Assembly (NCBI GenBank): GCA_036850595.1
Contig: CM072161.1
Location: 2,408,801 to 2,472,800 of the forward strand
From: Rhyacichthys aspro
Lineage: Eukaryota; Chordata; Actinopteri; Gobiiformes; Rhyacichthyidae
Direction of reading: 5' to 3'
Length of the DNA stretch: 64,000 nucleotides
Shown piece after piece: positions 11,544 to 26,100 of this stretch (within the stretch, counting starts at the first letter, position 1; every line of letters begins with the position of its first letter). The translations under genes were made by a program, and so were the position numbers. The notes under the pieces are model-generated. The model made no database searches, was not told the origin of the DNA, and was given only the letters and a program-made list of their open reading frames with translations.

Positions 11544-12229
11544 TGAGAATTTCCGATAACACAGCAAATGTCGCGGTTAGCTCAGTTTACACTGGACATC
11601 TTTCATAATTTATAGTTTACAGCACAATTTTATACAACAGCACTAAAAAACACCGCAACAAGTCACATGAAGTGAGCAGCAGGAGCGCGTCCGGAGTCCA
11701 AATATGCTCATGACAAACCGAGACACACGAGTCACAGGGCTAAAAACAATCCAACACAAACGAGTCAAAGGACTAAAAACAATCAGAGGAAATGGAAGAC
11801 TGCACTGCCTGCTTCTTTCAGATGCAGCCTCCATTCAAAGTGCACACATTTTTCTGATGAGTGTTTATGACTTAAAAGAAACTCCAAAACAAACTTTTAA
11901 AATATCTGAGTTTTACTGAAGCTTACTTTTGGTAAAAATTTAAATAAACTGTAAATGAGTCTTACTAGACCTGCACAAAATACATTTAGACCTATTTAGT
12001 GTTGATTTAGCTCCAGCTTTGATGTATGGAACTTAGTCCAGAGTCCTTGTATTTCTTTATATTTTCTAAATCAGTTCAACTTTTTACCATGTCAATAACT
12101 ATTCAAATACCCAAGGCCATATTATTATTCATAACAGTTATTGCATATTGCCTGTTTTTCTAATATTGTGCAGCCCTACTTTTGATGCTACTCAAACTGA
12201 CTATGAGCAATACCTGCCCCAAGATAATA

Positions 12230-12410
12230 AAAATAATAATAGATTAAATTTATATATCACGTTTTCTCAAGGCACTTAAAGTGCTTTATTATAAAAAAGG
12301 CAGACTGATGGAAACATGGCAGCCATGACAGGCAAGGCAGAGCAGGAATTGAACCGCCAACCCTCCAGTTAGTGGACAACCTGATCTACCTCCTGAGCCA
12401 CTGGAATGAT
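12230..12410 (-). repeat. tRNA-derived SINE-like relic
   Basis: On the minus strand the sequence begins CAGTGGCTCAGGAGGTAGAT and contains a B-box-like GGTTCAATTCC, typical of tRNA-derived SINE heads in fish. The left part reads as a related tail (CAAGGCACTTAAAGTGCTTT). Confidence 0.6.
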
Positions 12411-13023
12411 TTACAACCATAAAATACCCATCTGTTTCTTAGTGGTTCAGTTATTTTCCATTGAAGAGAGACAAAAGAAAAAAAGAAAAGAGTTCAACAT
12501 TTTGGTCCCCTTTCATTTTTAATGTGAGACATGCTCCCCTCAATTTTTCACAAGTTACATTGATGTTTTGAAGAGAACTGTGCAGCCAAGATATGCATTG
12601 CTATTTTTTTCTTAGGTAACCAGATGTTCTAATTTAAACAGATATCTAGGAAAACTCTAACATGTCTCAATCTTCCTGCTTTTAAACCAATCGTCAAAGC
12701 AGTGCACTGTGCGTGCAATTTTTTTCTTTATATACTGATGTCAATAACACAGTTGCCACTGCTATGGCAACTTTAATAAATATATGTTTTTTAAGACACT
12801 TCAGCACAAACAAATTTTTCCAAGTGTTCAAAGTTTGACCTGACAGCATGACTAAAGAATGTTTTTCTAAAGAAACAATAAACATTACAATCCTCATAAA
12901 GAACTGGCTATGGTTACACTACATAAAAATATGGCCATTCAACCTGTATCATCTCACGATACAGATAACAAGGCAATGTCCACTGTTAAGGAAAGCAAGC
13001 TAAAACTATGGATTTTCTGATAT

Positions 13024-13132
13024 GAAAGACATGATATGTGCAGATCTGACAGAACAATCAACTATTACCAACATAAACACAAAGCATTTAAACTCAAAGT
13101 GGAATGACTATTGCAACCTGCTTTTACTCATC
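13024..13132. repeat. Dispersed direct repeat, copy B
   Basis: This is the partner of 11441-11543, with small substitutions and indels (for example AACATAAACAC for CATCAAAAACAC). Whether it is a local duplication or two copies of an unnamed repeat family cannot be decided from this window. Confidence 0.75.
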
Positions 13133-16100
13133 TAACCTGCTAAAAGGCAACAACTTACATTCTGTTCTAGGTTTTGTTATGAAGCCAACAATGTTACACA
13201 AAAATATCAATATTAACTAGGTATGGTCTTTTTTACTTTACAACTACGGAGACATACGTTAGCTTTATAGTTGTTTTAATGCTGCTATTTGGCTTTAGAG
13301 CAGCCATTCTCAGATGGTGGGTTGAGAACCAAAGTTTACTATAGTAGCCATAATAACAGAAGTAAATTAAAAGGGGCCAAGTTAAGCTGTTAACAAAACA
13401 GTAAAGCAAAAATATGTAAAGTATACATTTCTTTAAGATATAAAGGTTGTGACAAAATGGTTCTGTTTCTTTTTAAAAATGGACTTTGCTCAGTTCTTCG
13501 ACAGCAATAGTCAGTGAAAAAGTTAGGTCCCAAGGTGAGACCAGTTGAGCACTGCATTAGAGCATATTTACCATCAAAACTAAAAACATTCATTATGATA
13601 CAACGCCAGCCACTCTCTATAAAACTGTCTAAACTATGTAATATGTACATTCTCATTAGTGTTACAGTAAAAGCGATAATAAGGTAGGGCCAACAAACTA
13701 ATCTCAGGCTTTCCTTAAATGTGTGCACTTTGAACTACAGGCTGAATCTTAGTCACAAGTAGTGCGTTGTAGTTCAAATGACAAATCTTAGACTAGACTA
13801 GAGACGCTTTTCTCTCTGGGCGCTCTACATAATCCTGCAGCTCCCTTTATGGACCCACTCAAACTGCAATGGAATGACTACAGTAAAAAGCACTATATCT
13901 TACATGAGCAGGACATATTTACACACACGCACAAACACGTTACTGCATCTGAGAGCTGAAGGCATGGAAACAGGCTGCAACACAAACTCTCAAAAAATAG
14001 AATTTTGGCTTTTAAATGCTTTAAGACTAAAATGAGAAGATTTGGAATGAATTTAAAGCTGTAAAGAATATAAAACTAATATTACAGTATTGGCATTACA
14101 TATTTGGCCCATTATTCAAAACAAAGAGCTTTACACGATTCAAAACGAAAAGGATGGATATGGTGATGATTATGCTTGTTAGTAAACTGCATGCAAACAG
14201 TGAATTGAGTATTTGCTTTAGAACAAATAACAGCTCCCTGTTTTATAGAAGCATATTACCAAAGATATTTCACCTCAGTTGAACATGTTTATGCAAAATT
14301 TGGAAAAGTAAAGAATGGTTCAATGCAGCAGTTTGTTGGATACAGGCAGAAGGCATGGAAGTGCAACAGAGATGTGTTTATTCACCAATAAAAACACACC
14401 CAGAGGGTTCCTACACAAAATGCCGGACTTTAACAGAGGTCGAGTTTCCATGCTTAGCAAAGGGTAACACAATGTAGTAGCCATGATCTAGTATCAAGGG
14501 TTAAAATGTTTAGTCAAAATTGTTGAAAACAGCTCAGTTGCACCAATACGGTTTGATGAAATCTTAGTTTAAAGGTCACCAACTCTGCTATTTTCCCCCC
14601 CAGTTGTTGGACCTTTCCAAAGCTCCCTATGACCTTTTGCTGTCTACTTCTACTCAAGATGGGGGCCGCCATGTTAAAGGCCTTCCTTCCCACTTCCACT
14701 CCAGCTCCTTGTGCATCCTGTGAGTAGTGACACTCTCAGCTGAATGGTGTTCGCTTGATCACAGAGCATTTCCTTTCAAACGCACCTCACTCGCTCTCAT
14801 TGAAAAAGGAACTTTCTGTAACCATGGCAATGCACCAAGCAAAAGTGACAACAAAATCATTTTACTCTGGATAATACTGGTAAGCTATGCAAAAATATGT
14901 ATTCAACCTTATTAAAATATTGGGAATGCTCCCATGTGTTTTTACAGTTAATTAACAGCATCCGTGGCATACAATCTAATCTTGCAAATCTGGAGTGACC
15001 TTCATATGATGTGTGAATGCACAAACTGAGTTGGAGTGAGTAAGGAGAGTGAGTAGGGAGCTGTTTTGGAAAGGCCCCTTGTGTCTGGGGTGAGTGGTTG
15101 ATTAAACCCTCCAAGGTGAGTGTTGACTGATGCTGACTTCTGCTCACTATTAGCAACTCCACCTTCTATTGGTCATAGAAAATGCAGTACGAGCTGGAGT
15201 GGAAGAAGGTAGGAGTCGTGAGGAAAGGCCAATTGAGTGTGTTCAAACATACACCAATGATGTTCAAGTCTGGAGTCATTTGTGACATCACAATATATGT
15301 CAAGTCCTAGAGCAATTCCATGAAGCCTTTTTAGCTGAGGGAATTATGATCTCTAGGAGAAAGATACTCCACTGGCATCTGCTGTGGCCTGTTGACCTTT
15401 TATATAAAAATATATGACTTGCACAAGTTGCAACTCCAGAAAATTTTCTAACATAACAAAATCACAATTTTTAGAACACAGAATAAGCCTGGAAAGAAAT
15501 ACATTTCCATACTCTGTTTGTTCATATATATATACCTATACCTGACTTGAAATAGATTTCACACTTTTCCACAGTGCATAGGAACCCTGCACCAGAAACG
15601 GGTGAGCCATGTTCTACTGAGGTCAAACAGCAGGGGGCGGTGTTTTAGGTACCACTAGACATGCCACAACTGTACAGAGAACTGAAGCATTCACAGTAAA
15701 CGTCAGGCGGCTGGGAAGAGCACCGTCAGCATCAGCTTTAAATGTTAATTGCATGCAAACTCACTAAAGGCTATGACGAGACTCACTACGTTTACACTAC
15801 AGGACAAAGGGCTCCAGCAGTCTGCTGCACAAATGGTCTGTTTGTACATGTGTACAGCTGCACCGCAAGAGTGTTGTAGAATAAAGACGCAGCTCTCTAT
15901 TCCTGATACAGTACTTAAAAATAAGACAGGGTTTCTACAGGTTTGGCAAAGTAAGTCAATTAAGACTATATAAAATTGATTAGCAATTTAAAAAAACATG
16001 ATTCACATATAATGGGTTTCCCGACCATTTCAACATGGGTCAACTAACAATAAAAACACAGATGTATTACGAATGTTTTCAAGAAGCCCATTTCTTCCAC

Positions 16101-17022
16101 TGAGGAAAAATTTAATTTCAAGATACTAACTCTAAATGAGATCTAATCTTTGACTGTCGATTTGGTAACACAAGTCTACCATTTAGACATAGTACCTAAA
16201 TGGTAGCACTCAGTAAAATAACTATAAAACAATGATTATGCATAATGATGCAGTGAGATATTAGAAGACCAACTTTCTCAAGTCAAATCTTTTTTCCAGT
16301 CACATTTCTATTAACTGATGCTATTTACATTTTAAGTTACTTATAGATTTTTAAAATGTTAAAATTAGAAAATTCTGTAAATTTTGCAAGACAGCAACAT
16401 TAGCTCACATAGTTAGCTCACATTCTTGACACTTCTTGACTTCGAGGGATCACACATACTATGCATTTTCCTCTGTCATGTATCACTTTATATTATCATC
16501 TGGAAACAACAACAGTAGCTAGGTTTTGTTAGAAATCATTAGGAAACTAAAAAAACTATTTAAGACACTTTGATAGTTAAATAATTTTTGACACTTAAAA
16601 TATCCTGCAGAAACCCTATGAGGGAGAAACTGATTTGAGTTCTGGAGTGAGTTTTGGAAAAGCACCAGTAAATCAGTTCTACCTAAACTAGGACGAGTGC
16701 AGTGCAGCAGGCTGCTGTGGCCACAACCAAAAGAGCATTACTGATACGTGAATATGCATGAGTTTCATTCTATGATCCCTGTATTTGAGGCTAAAGTCGC
16801 AAACAAACGTGTTGTCCACTCTATTGTTTTTGTAATACATTAAAAGACATTATTTATCGTACAGTTTCATGCTTCCTGTGGACAAAAAAACAACACAATA
16901 AAAGAAACGGCACCGCTTCCTGTTGGCTGAGTATTCCCACCCTTCCCTCGAGCAGCTGATAAAGAGGTTTGATATTTTACTTTACTTTAAGGAATTCTTT
17001 TTTTTTTGGTCCCAGTTAGTCT

Positions 17023-17118
17023 TCAGTTTTTCCGGATATCAGCGTACACCACTGGCTCCATCTTATGGAATGAGTTTTTGCTGCCTGAGTGATCCAGCTG
17101 GGCGTATATCACCGGGCC
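17023..17118 (-). CDS. mpzl1: mpzl1 exon 6: twin ITIMs and stop
   Basis: It encodes GPVIYAQLDHSG, a short spacer and EPVVYADIRKN followed by TGA. Both immunoreceptor tyrosine-based inhibitory motifs (V/I-x-Y-x-x-L/I) that bind the tandem SH2 domains of SHP-2 are intact. Confidence 0.95.
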   Translation of the reverse strand, partial: GPVIYAQLDHSGSKNSFHKMEPVVYADIRKN

Positions 17119-20100
17119 CTGGAACAGACGACAAGAAGGGACACGTACAGCAATCAGTGGGATGCACAGTCAGTTATACTCATCCAGTCAGTCAACTACA
17201 TGGGTTCTACACAATTTTATAATAATCAAAAAACTAAAACAGAACATTTATAAGAAAATCCTTTGTGTTAAAACTCACAGATTCTGACGATTTGGGCAAA
17301 TGAACAAAAAATTAAATCCAGAGGGCACCAACAGTAGCCCTGGAGGAGTACCCAGTGGAGTAACCCAGAAGATAACCCCAGCACAGTAACCAAGAAGAGT
17401 AACCCCAGCAGAGTAACCCAGAAGAGTAACCTCAGCAGAGTAACCCAATGTGGTTGTGAGTGTGTGATTGTGAAACACTCTGGACTTAGTTTGTGCTCTC
17501 TGGGCAGCTCTATGAACAGGAAATAATAAGAGTGCTTCAAATGTCTTCTATCCAAAATATGCAAAGAGTGTTTTGAGGCGATACATTATTGAAAAAGTAC
17601 TTCTGATGTGCTCCATTTTATTTAGCTTTCATTTTACAAAATGCACCTTGAAACACTGACATTTTAATGTAATGATGTCGGCTCATGCAGGTTATGTTTT
17701 ATTAGGATGACATTACTGTTTATTTAGAAGTCTTCCACAGAAGATAGAGCCACTCTCCCACTGACGTTTGCACAGCTTTAAAAGTAAAACAAACCCAAGC
17801 AACAAAGTCACGGTTTGGCTGGTTATCTGTCCACAGGCTATCATTGGTGGAATAATGAGTAGCCAGTAGGATAAAAAGGTTATGATGTAATCAATGGTAA
17901 CTTGTTTTGGCAAAAAATGTTATCAAGACATCTCTATTCACATTCTGTGAGGAAAAAAATAACCAACTGCAGCGTAGCTACCAAAAACAGACATTGTATT
18001 TCATATTTGGATAAAGCACTGAAATACTGTACTGTCTGCTACCATCATCTGGCTGCACAGGTTGGACTTCTCTGCAACACATTATCTTATTGACATTTTC
18101 TTTATTATCTACTTTCCATACTTTAGTATGTATTTTTATTCATTGTATTTACCTAATATCACACAAGGGACAAATTTTAAGCAATGTGGAAATGTTTTAC
18201 CCTGACACATTCTGAAAGTCACGTATTACTCAAAATGGTAAAGATTAACCAAACTCGACTACTTAAGTATTTCAGTGCTTATGGACACTTTTCCAACTTC
18301 TAAAAGTGAATGACTAATCTTGTGATTCTACAGCATTTGAACACAGATGGCGGGAGTTTCAGACTGTATAATTAGAGTGTTAAATCGACCTTTGTCTGGT
18401 TAAGACATGTCTGTTCACAGCAGATATGCATCAACTATTGAGAAGTATGTGCTTATTCTGAGTTAAGAAAACAGGACAAACAGGGGTTCCTGCTCCAGCT
18501 GGAAATATGGAAATTTGCCTCTACACAACGAGGACATGTTTGAATATGACAGGGCTTCCACTGTGTTTCCCAGAATGTCACAGGAGTTAATGATGATCAA
18601 CCCAGCTTAGACATTCTTTTTGCAATAGATATATTGTGTAAGAGCTATTTGTTAGTTACATTTAAATAGTAATTGTACAGTATTTAAAAAAGCATGTCTT
18701 TGATAAATATAAAATTATATTTGGTATGGCATGGTATATGGTTACATCCCTTCACCTTCATGCATAGGCTAAGCCAGAAGGAGGCAGCCAGTGCCTGTGT
18801 GGACCCCAGCTCCTACCTGCAGCGGCCCTGTGGGACTGCTACACCTGGACACCTCCAGGCTGGATTCCACCTTCTTTCGGGGCTGTGGAGCCTGAGAGCT
18901 TACACTTTCCAAGGACGTGCATCTAGTTTAGCGTTTGCCATGGGAGGAGAGCAATCATTGGTGCACAGTCAGACGGTGGGACACAGACAAAGTGAAAGAA
19001 TGAGATGAGCACATGGAATATGAATGCAAATAAATGCAGTTTACAGTGGTTTGATGAACACTGGAATCAAACAGTGAAATGTGCCTTTGGCTGCTTGTGA
19101 GGAAGTGAGGACTGGCTCCAAGAAGCTTAATGCTATACACTTGTTACCTTAGTCTTCTTGCGCTCATCCCTGTTGGTCTAACAGGACTACCACGCGTGAC
19201 AGAGTCTACTATGCTACACTCCAAGGCTCTGCTTCAATAGGCTCTTTTTCTTTTATATTACGTTATGAGAAAACAAAACAAGTTAGGTAGTGGCATATCA
19301 GCAAGTCTCTTCATAAGTATGTGATATGGAAATATACGAAATTTGAGTTTTCAAATTTCAAAGCACTGACTGGCTGTTGTCCTCTGTTCGCATTATGCAG
19401 GAAGCTAGGTAGAGGCCAAATCCAGTCCAACTACATCATTTGCAGCTTTGCACTTTCTTCCTTTGCATTTGAAGATAGGTGCCCCATTAAGACAGATTCA
19501 AGACAATCAGCTGCCAGATGAGAACCACTGACAGCCTCACTGATGCTATATAAATACTTTAAGAAGACTTAACATCGGCTGTTTTAATGGCTGTAGGCAA
19601 GACCAGATTTGTGAGGATTATGTGTCTCTGTCAGATTAGTTAAAAGGTTTTTGTCTACTGTCTGACTTTGGAATACCAAAGGTGCCAAGATGAGATCTAG
19701 TCATGCTACACTGACAAACCTGGTAGACTCCATTTGAGGCTACTCATAAGACCACAGAAGATGAATACTTGTGATGACAAGAAGAAGAAATTATATCATT
19801 ATATAAGTTTATGCATTTCCTTTATTGGGCCTCAGTAAAAATGAGGATGTCTATTTTTATACGTCAATAAACCTTTGCAACAAGCTGGTCAGAAAGTAAA
19901 CGTTATAGCTTTAGATAGCTTCAATTATTTACTTAGGATAACAGATAGAGATTATTGGCCTGGCCAGACCTGTCTGTTTAATGTTTCACTGGTATCATTA
20001 GATTTCACACAGAACTGCTCTTGGTCTGGACAGTCTAATTCAAGAGCCTGCTCATCTGTACATGCAACGATATTCTAGTTTTGAGGTTAAATAGACACTA

Positions 20101-23100
20101 TTTTACTAGATATTGCTGCGAATGAAGAGAAATGCATTGAATGGTACACTGAAAAAGCAAAGAATAACTTTTATAATGGTGTTAATGGAAAGCTCAGCTG
20201 AATGTCTGTGGAGGTTCTCAGCCATCCAGGACATGTACAAGAAAAGGTTTCAAAGAAGGCATCTGCATGAAGGTTTAAAGGTGAAAACGTTCAACTCTCT
20301 AACAAGATGAACCTACAATTGACTAAGTCCCTTGGATGAGGAACATTTTCACCTTTAAACCTTCAGATGCCTTCTTTGAAACCTTTTTTTTCAAGCTCAG
20401 CTGAAGTTAGTGCGTTAGTGCAATGAAATGGAGGACACTGACTGGCACCACTGGAAAGCTCAAACCACATCCCAAAGTGTTTGGTAAACTCAAAGCAGCC
20501 CAGTTGCTCACAAATTAGGAATTAGGAGAACAGGCAGGCGTGTGTAGTGCGTTATCAATCAGTGGTGTTAAAAAGGGACAAAGATGAATTATGTTAATCA
20601 CTGAAACTGTAACTAATAATATGGAATAGTACCAAAGAAAATATAAAATAAGAATATCAGTTTCGTAATGTTATTGGTTCTAACACAGGTTGTTAAAGTG
20701 ATTATTCAGTTCAGTCCAAGAGAAGAATAAGAAATGCCCTGCTCCATGCAATAAGATTGAGGTGTTATTGATAGTTATTTTACGCAACAAAAATAAAATA
20801 CAAATGTCTTGACTGTTATATAAGTGGTGCTTCATTGACTTACCCTTCATAATCATGACGGTTGCGGACCACTCTGGCGACGACACAGGCGGCCACAGCG
20901 ATGAGCACAATCAGGACTAGAGCACCAATCACTGCCCCGACTATAACCGCAGTGTTTTTCTGTGGGAAAGATTCTGGACACCACAAACACAGCAGGTTCA
21001 ATTCTCCAAAAAAATCAACATTGAATTATTGGATATGAGGGATATTGTCGATTCCTGCATCCACTGACTGGCAGACGCTGATTTACACAAATAACTTCAG
21101 ATAGCCGTATTGCCAATTTCTGGAATATAAATTGTGTACAGTATGTAAAGCCCACAGAGGCAACTGCTGTTGTGATATTAGGCTGTTGAAATAAAAGTGA
21201 ATAAGAGCTGGAACCACTATAAGAAGTAAATGTAGCCTCCTCTTCTTTTTCTTAAAGTTTGACGCCAGTCATGTAAGCCTAATAAGTTGTCAAGGCATTC
21301 ACCAGCTCATAGCCTAACGAGGTTGAGAGTGCAAACGTTTGGAGGTCATATTTCATTGTTTCCCCTCAAAAAACTGAAAAGATGAAGACTGTTGTTTGTC
21401 CAAACTCTAATTTGGTGAACTTTTTGCTGTCATTGTGTGGCTGCTAACCATTTCTAAAGCAGCTGTTTTTTCATTAATTTAATAAAAGTCTGACTGTGAC
21501 AAACACTTTTTGGATTTTTGAAATAATCACAGTGGCAACCCTACAGTTGCCACTGTGATGGACCTGGACCTACAGTTTGGAACGAAAAAACAATGACATA
21601 GCAGCATTTACAGCCATTATAACCAGGATCATAGAAAACAAATGTTTGATCCTTAGACATGCAGCAGGTAGGAACTTTTCCACTGGGATCCCGCCCTCTG
21701 TCCTCAACAAAGGCACTGTGTGTTCAGGAAGAGCTAGCAAAAAGGGCAAAGCTAAACAAACATACTTCACAGAAAAATACAAATGTGTTTTTGTTTTGCT
21801 TTCGTGGCTCTTCCAGAAAAAGGCACAAAGACCATTGTAGCACACACTCCCCCAGAAGGTTAGGCAACTGCTAACAAGCCGTCACATGCACCAAGGCTGC
21901 GTGGCTCCACAACAGGAGGAATGTACCTGTGGAGACCTACTGTACCGGAGATACACGGCAGCACCGGCCTGACATGACTGCTCTGCAGTTTCCATCAAAC
22001 CTGTGAAGCAGCCTGTTACAGCAGGTCCAGCTAAATGTTTCACACACGTTGGATGGATATTTTACAATCATGCTCTGTAGCTCAGTTTTATACTTGAGAT
22101 TAAAAGCTAAAAAGTGCCAAAAGCATCTACTCAACAACAGCACTGCTACCCAAGAAGCAGTGACTCCTTGGTTTGGACTAATATCACGCTAAAGGCTTAG
22201 AGGACACTTTCTTCTGATGCTAATGTTTTACTGGATGTATTCCAAAGTGTTGCTGGTTATTTGTTATATTAAGCAATCACAGATTTTTAGTAAAATTTAG
22301 AACATCAAATCATGAGCCTCATTTCCACTGGAGTGGTAGAGAACAGGTCAGCTTAGTAGAGCTGTTTGCAAGTTGTGTTTCTGTATGAGATATTAAACAT
22401 GATTGAAGCGTTCTTTTCAAAAACTTGGACGGCCAATAATAAATATAAAGAGTGAAGTAAATGATGGTGTGTGTACTGATGTCGAGGATGGAGGTACAGC
22501 TGTATACTGCTGCTTTGGCATAGCTATCTGTATTTAATGTTCAGAAAGCTTTAAATAATTTCATACAATATTTGGACTCACAGTTTAATGCCACAAGTTC
22601 TGCTTATGTTTAATGCAATGCTTTAATTCAGTGTATTTAATTCCAGTCTTAACCTGGACCTAGCTGTTACAACATTTATCAGCTTTTATCATGGAATATG
22701 ACCATTAATCCCCACAACAAGGCATACTTGATACATTCCTGTATAATGATTTTCCTTTTACTTCTTGCTTTTGTGTGAATAAGGATGATCTATTGTCCGA
22801 TCAGCAACTGCAGTGCTTAACACCCAACAGTGCCATTTATTTTTTAGCTTTTCTTACTATGTCACTGGCATGTGTTTTTGCCTGCTTTGTCAATGTGTAA
22901 ATATTGTTTGTGAATCCCAGTGCGACAAAGGGATAACAAATTTAACCTTCAAATATTTATTTGTATCAAAAGAGTACTGTCATACTGTTAATGTACTGTT
23001 CTATTTCTCTAACATATTATAGAAATAAGATAATATAACATGATATAGATATTATCAGAGTGCAGATATTTCGAGATAGAGAGAGAAGAATGCATTTTAA

Positions 23101-26100
23101 TTAAACACGTACTGCCATAAATGCAGAGTGAATCATTCAGTTAAATTCAGAGGTAGAATAATGCGTGCTGACAGACCTCTAAGGACGACTCTGAGCTCGG
23201 TGCGGGCTCGTGTTCCTTCAACATCCGGAGGGTTCTTTACATCACAGAAGTAGGTGCCGTTGTCACTGAACTGTACCGGGCTCAGCTGTATGGATACATC
23301 TCTCTTGTTGATGTCTCCGATAAAGTGCAACCTGTCTTTAAAGTCCTCTGGTCCTGGGAATGCCTTACCATTGGCAAAGTACAGGATCTGGAAAAACAAA
23401 GCAGATAATCAGCTACAGTCCGTTACAGAAAAGTTTTTTAACATCCATCGCAACTGGCAACTGGCAACTTGGCAACTCAAAAGTATCCCTAGTGAATGAA
23501 TGTGAGAGTGAGTGGTTGTCTGTCCCAAAGTTGCTGGGATAGACTCCAGCCACTTGCGACCCCTAATGAGAAAAAGCAGAAGAAAATGGGGAAGCCGGAG
23601 AACCCGGAGAGAACCCACAGTAACATGGGGAGGACATGCAGACTCATCACAAAAAGGCCGGAGTTGGCAGAGGATGTTTGTGTCGGCTGCTATTGTGAAC
23701 TGCTGCTATCATTTTAGACTGCCAGCGGATCTCCCATGAGCCTCTCTGTCTCCTCTAACTCTCCCTCTGTATTTACTCTCATCTCTCTTCTCCTCTGACT
23801 GTCCATGTTCATATTTATGCCCCATTAGTACATGACCGACCTCTGTGAGAGTATCTTCTCTTGCTACCTCTGCTCAACCGGCTGCATCATTAATATTACT
23901 CACATTTCCACATGATTATTTTGCTACTGTTGCTCAAACTTATTGTTATTAATGCCCTTTGTACTCTATTATAACATCTCTGTTTGTTTGTACTTGCTTT
24001 AAACTTCAATTGAAAAGCAGTGCTGTCTACAAACCTAGGCTGTGTTCAAAGATAAAAGCCCCATACTTCTGAGTTATCATGTCACTGCAGTTGTGTGTGA
24101 AGCAGCTTTAGCAGACAAAGCTCTAACAATAACCGGAAAGTCTCCCGCAGACTCAGAGACCTCTCTTAGAATGGCACACAGACTTTAGGACTTACCGTAT
24201 AAGAGTCTTTGGAGAACTGATTGTCGGGCTGACTGGACTGGAAGCTCCAGGTGACTGAGGTGGTGCTGCTCACCACTTGGTTGGACTTGAAGGAGCAGTG
24301 GAGGATTCCTGTGGTGCCGTTCTCCACAATCACTTCAGCGTCTGCTCTGATATCGATTGCTGATGACGGCCGGGTGACTGTAAAAAAATGTAACACTTAT
24401 ACAGATCATAGAGGCTCGAGTCTACACCATCTGCTTTGGACAACCATTCACTATTACATTCATTTACTACGGGTTGTAGTTTCAACAATTTACCTAAACA
24501 TGCATGTCTTTGGACAGTGGAAGGAATCGGGACCCAGAGAAAAGCCAGAGTGCACAGAAAGGACGTCTGCTGTGCCAGATGAAACCAATTGCCAATAAGT
24601 GGCGCTCAATCAGGCAGCTTTCAATACAGGAGTGTTTAGTACTACTTTTTAAAATTTAACTAATGTAACTTTAAACTATAAACTAATACTTTCTTAGAAA
24701 GGTTTTTCACCTGCCTGTTCAACTTTTGACTACTACTGCTGATTTTTGGTGTGCGCACTGGCGAAGTTGTCTTCAAGTGTGGTAGAGTGCACAACAGAGA
24801 AAATGCCTGACAGTCTCATAACACTTTATTTGAAATTTATGGAGTTTAAACAGCACTTCACTTAATTGCTATTTGACTTCACCGCGGTTGATTATGCTGA
24901 AATAGTAGGTTAAATACATAGGGTTGAACTAGGTTTAATGATTACATTAGTCAATAATTATTATTAAGAAATGCCAGTCTTATTAATTTGACATCCCAAG
25001 AGCGAATGTCTGAAACAAACTGAACCAAAACCCAAGACCATGAAACGAGCTATGTATGGCATTAACAGTACATCCCTTAAGAACAGGCCTCAGGTGGTCG
25101 TACCAGTCTTGGCCATATAAATATTACACATGGTGGTACAGCTAGGACATACATTTTGAATCTTGTCTCATAAGCTCATATTATAAGAATAGTATGTCAC
25201 AGTATCATAGTTAAAAATCTCTTGATTATTGGGACATATATACACGGACAAACTGAGAAACTTAACTAATGAATCATTGGGTAAATATTCAAACATTTTG
25301 GGGCTGAAAGCACATGAACACACCTCTTCTTCCAGCTACAGTCAATCACATCTCATCACCCCGACAGTTTTTCAGAACTGTCTCTGCACTTTTCTTATCA
25401 GTTCTGAACATCGAAACTACAAGCTAACTCCAGGGAATACACTGCATTAGTCAGAAGTCCAGTTAGTGTGCTTGTCCTGCCTGTAATTAGTTCAAAGCTC
25501 TTTCTCATGCTCAAACGGAAGAAGTGTTTGAAATCTATTGGTTCCGCTCATATCTGCTTTGTTCATCTGCTGGGAGCCAGGGGAGAGGCAAACAGGCCTT
25601 CTCCCAGAGTCAGGGCATGGGCAACAGTCACTCAGCACGACTCACTTCTGCTTTTAAGTTCCCACGATATTATCATATTCTGACTCTGGAGTCTCATTAT
25701 GTATTAGAGATGTTGGAATATACCTCGAATAATATTGCTGTGAAAATTATATGTTTTTTTAGTTAATTATCTTCACCATTTCTTGAGCATCTCCCCATCA
25801 AACATTATACAATTTACAACAGACAAATGTATTACTTCGTTCATGAACACATGTTGGTCATGTCAAAATCTTGTGTTCAATCCACACAAATGAAACCAAT
25901 CTAAGAGGGTCAAACCCCAAGTCCACTGATGACAACATGATACAACATTACAGCTCCCAATACCACTCCCACACAGAGTTCACTCACCTCTTTTAGTTAC
26001 CGCAACATCACCTCTAGACTAGGTTTATTCACTGCATCAAACCTAATCTTCCACAACAAGGTTTTTCTGTGTCTCAACCAAAATTGTCCAACCAAAATTT

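Larger units (their letters stand above)
9660..17022 (-). other. Region 3' of mpzl1; probably part 3' UTR, otherwise intergenic
   Basis: No coding exon is supported on either strand. The part nearest 17022 must contain the mpzl1 3' UTR because the stop codon lies at 17025-17023, but I could not pinpoint its polyadenylation site. Contents include a perfect hairpin at 11074-11118, a dispersed duplicate pair (11441-11543 and 13024-13132) and a tRNA-like SINE relic at about 12230-12410. The edges near 14678-14708 and 15190-15228 share an inverted, degenerate phrase (CTTCCACTCCAGCTC), hinting at another decayed element. Confidence 0.45.

Noticed and set aside
12310..12410. tRNA gene on the minus strand
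   Set aside because: The A- and B-box-like words are there but the cloverleaf is degenerate and followed by a SINE-like tail, so it is a retroposon relic.
17268..17564. Minus-strand 98-codon frame with periodic LLG peptide
   Set aside because: It is explained by the 27-bp minisatellite in mpzl1 intron 5.
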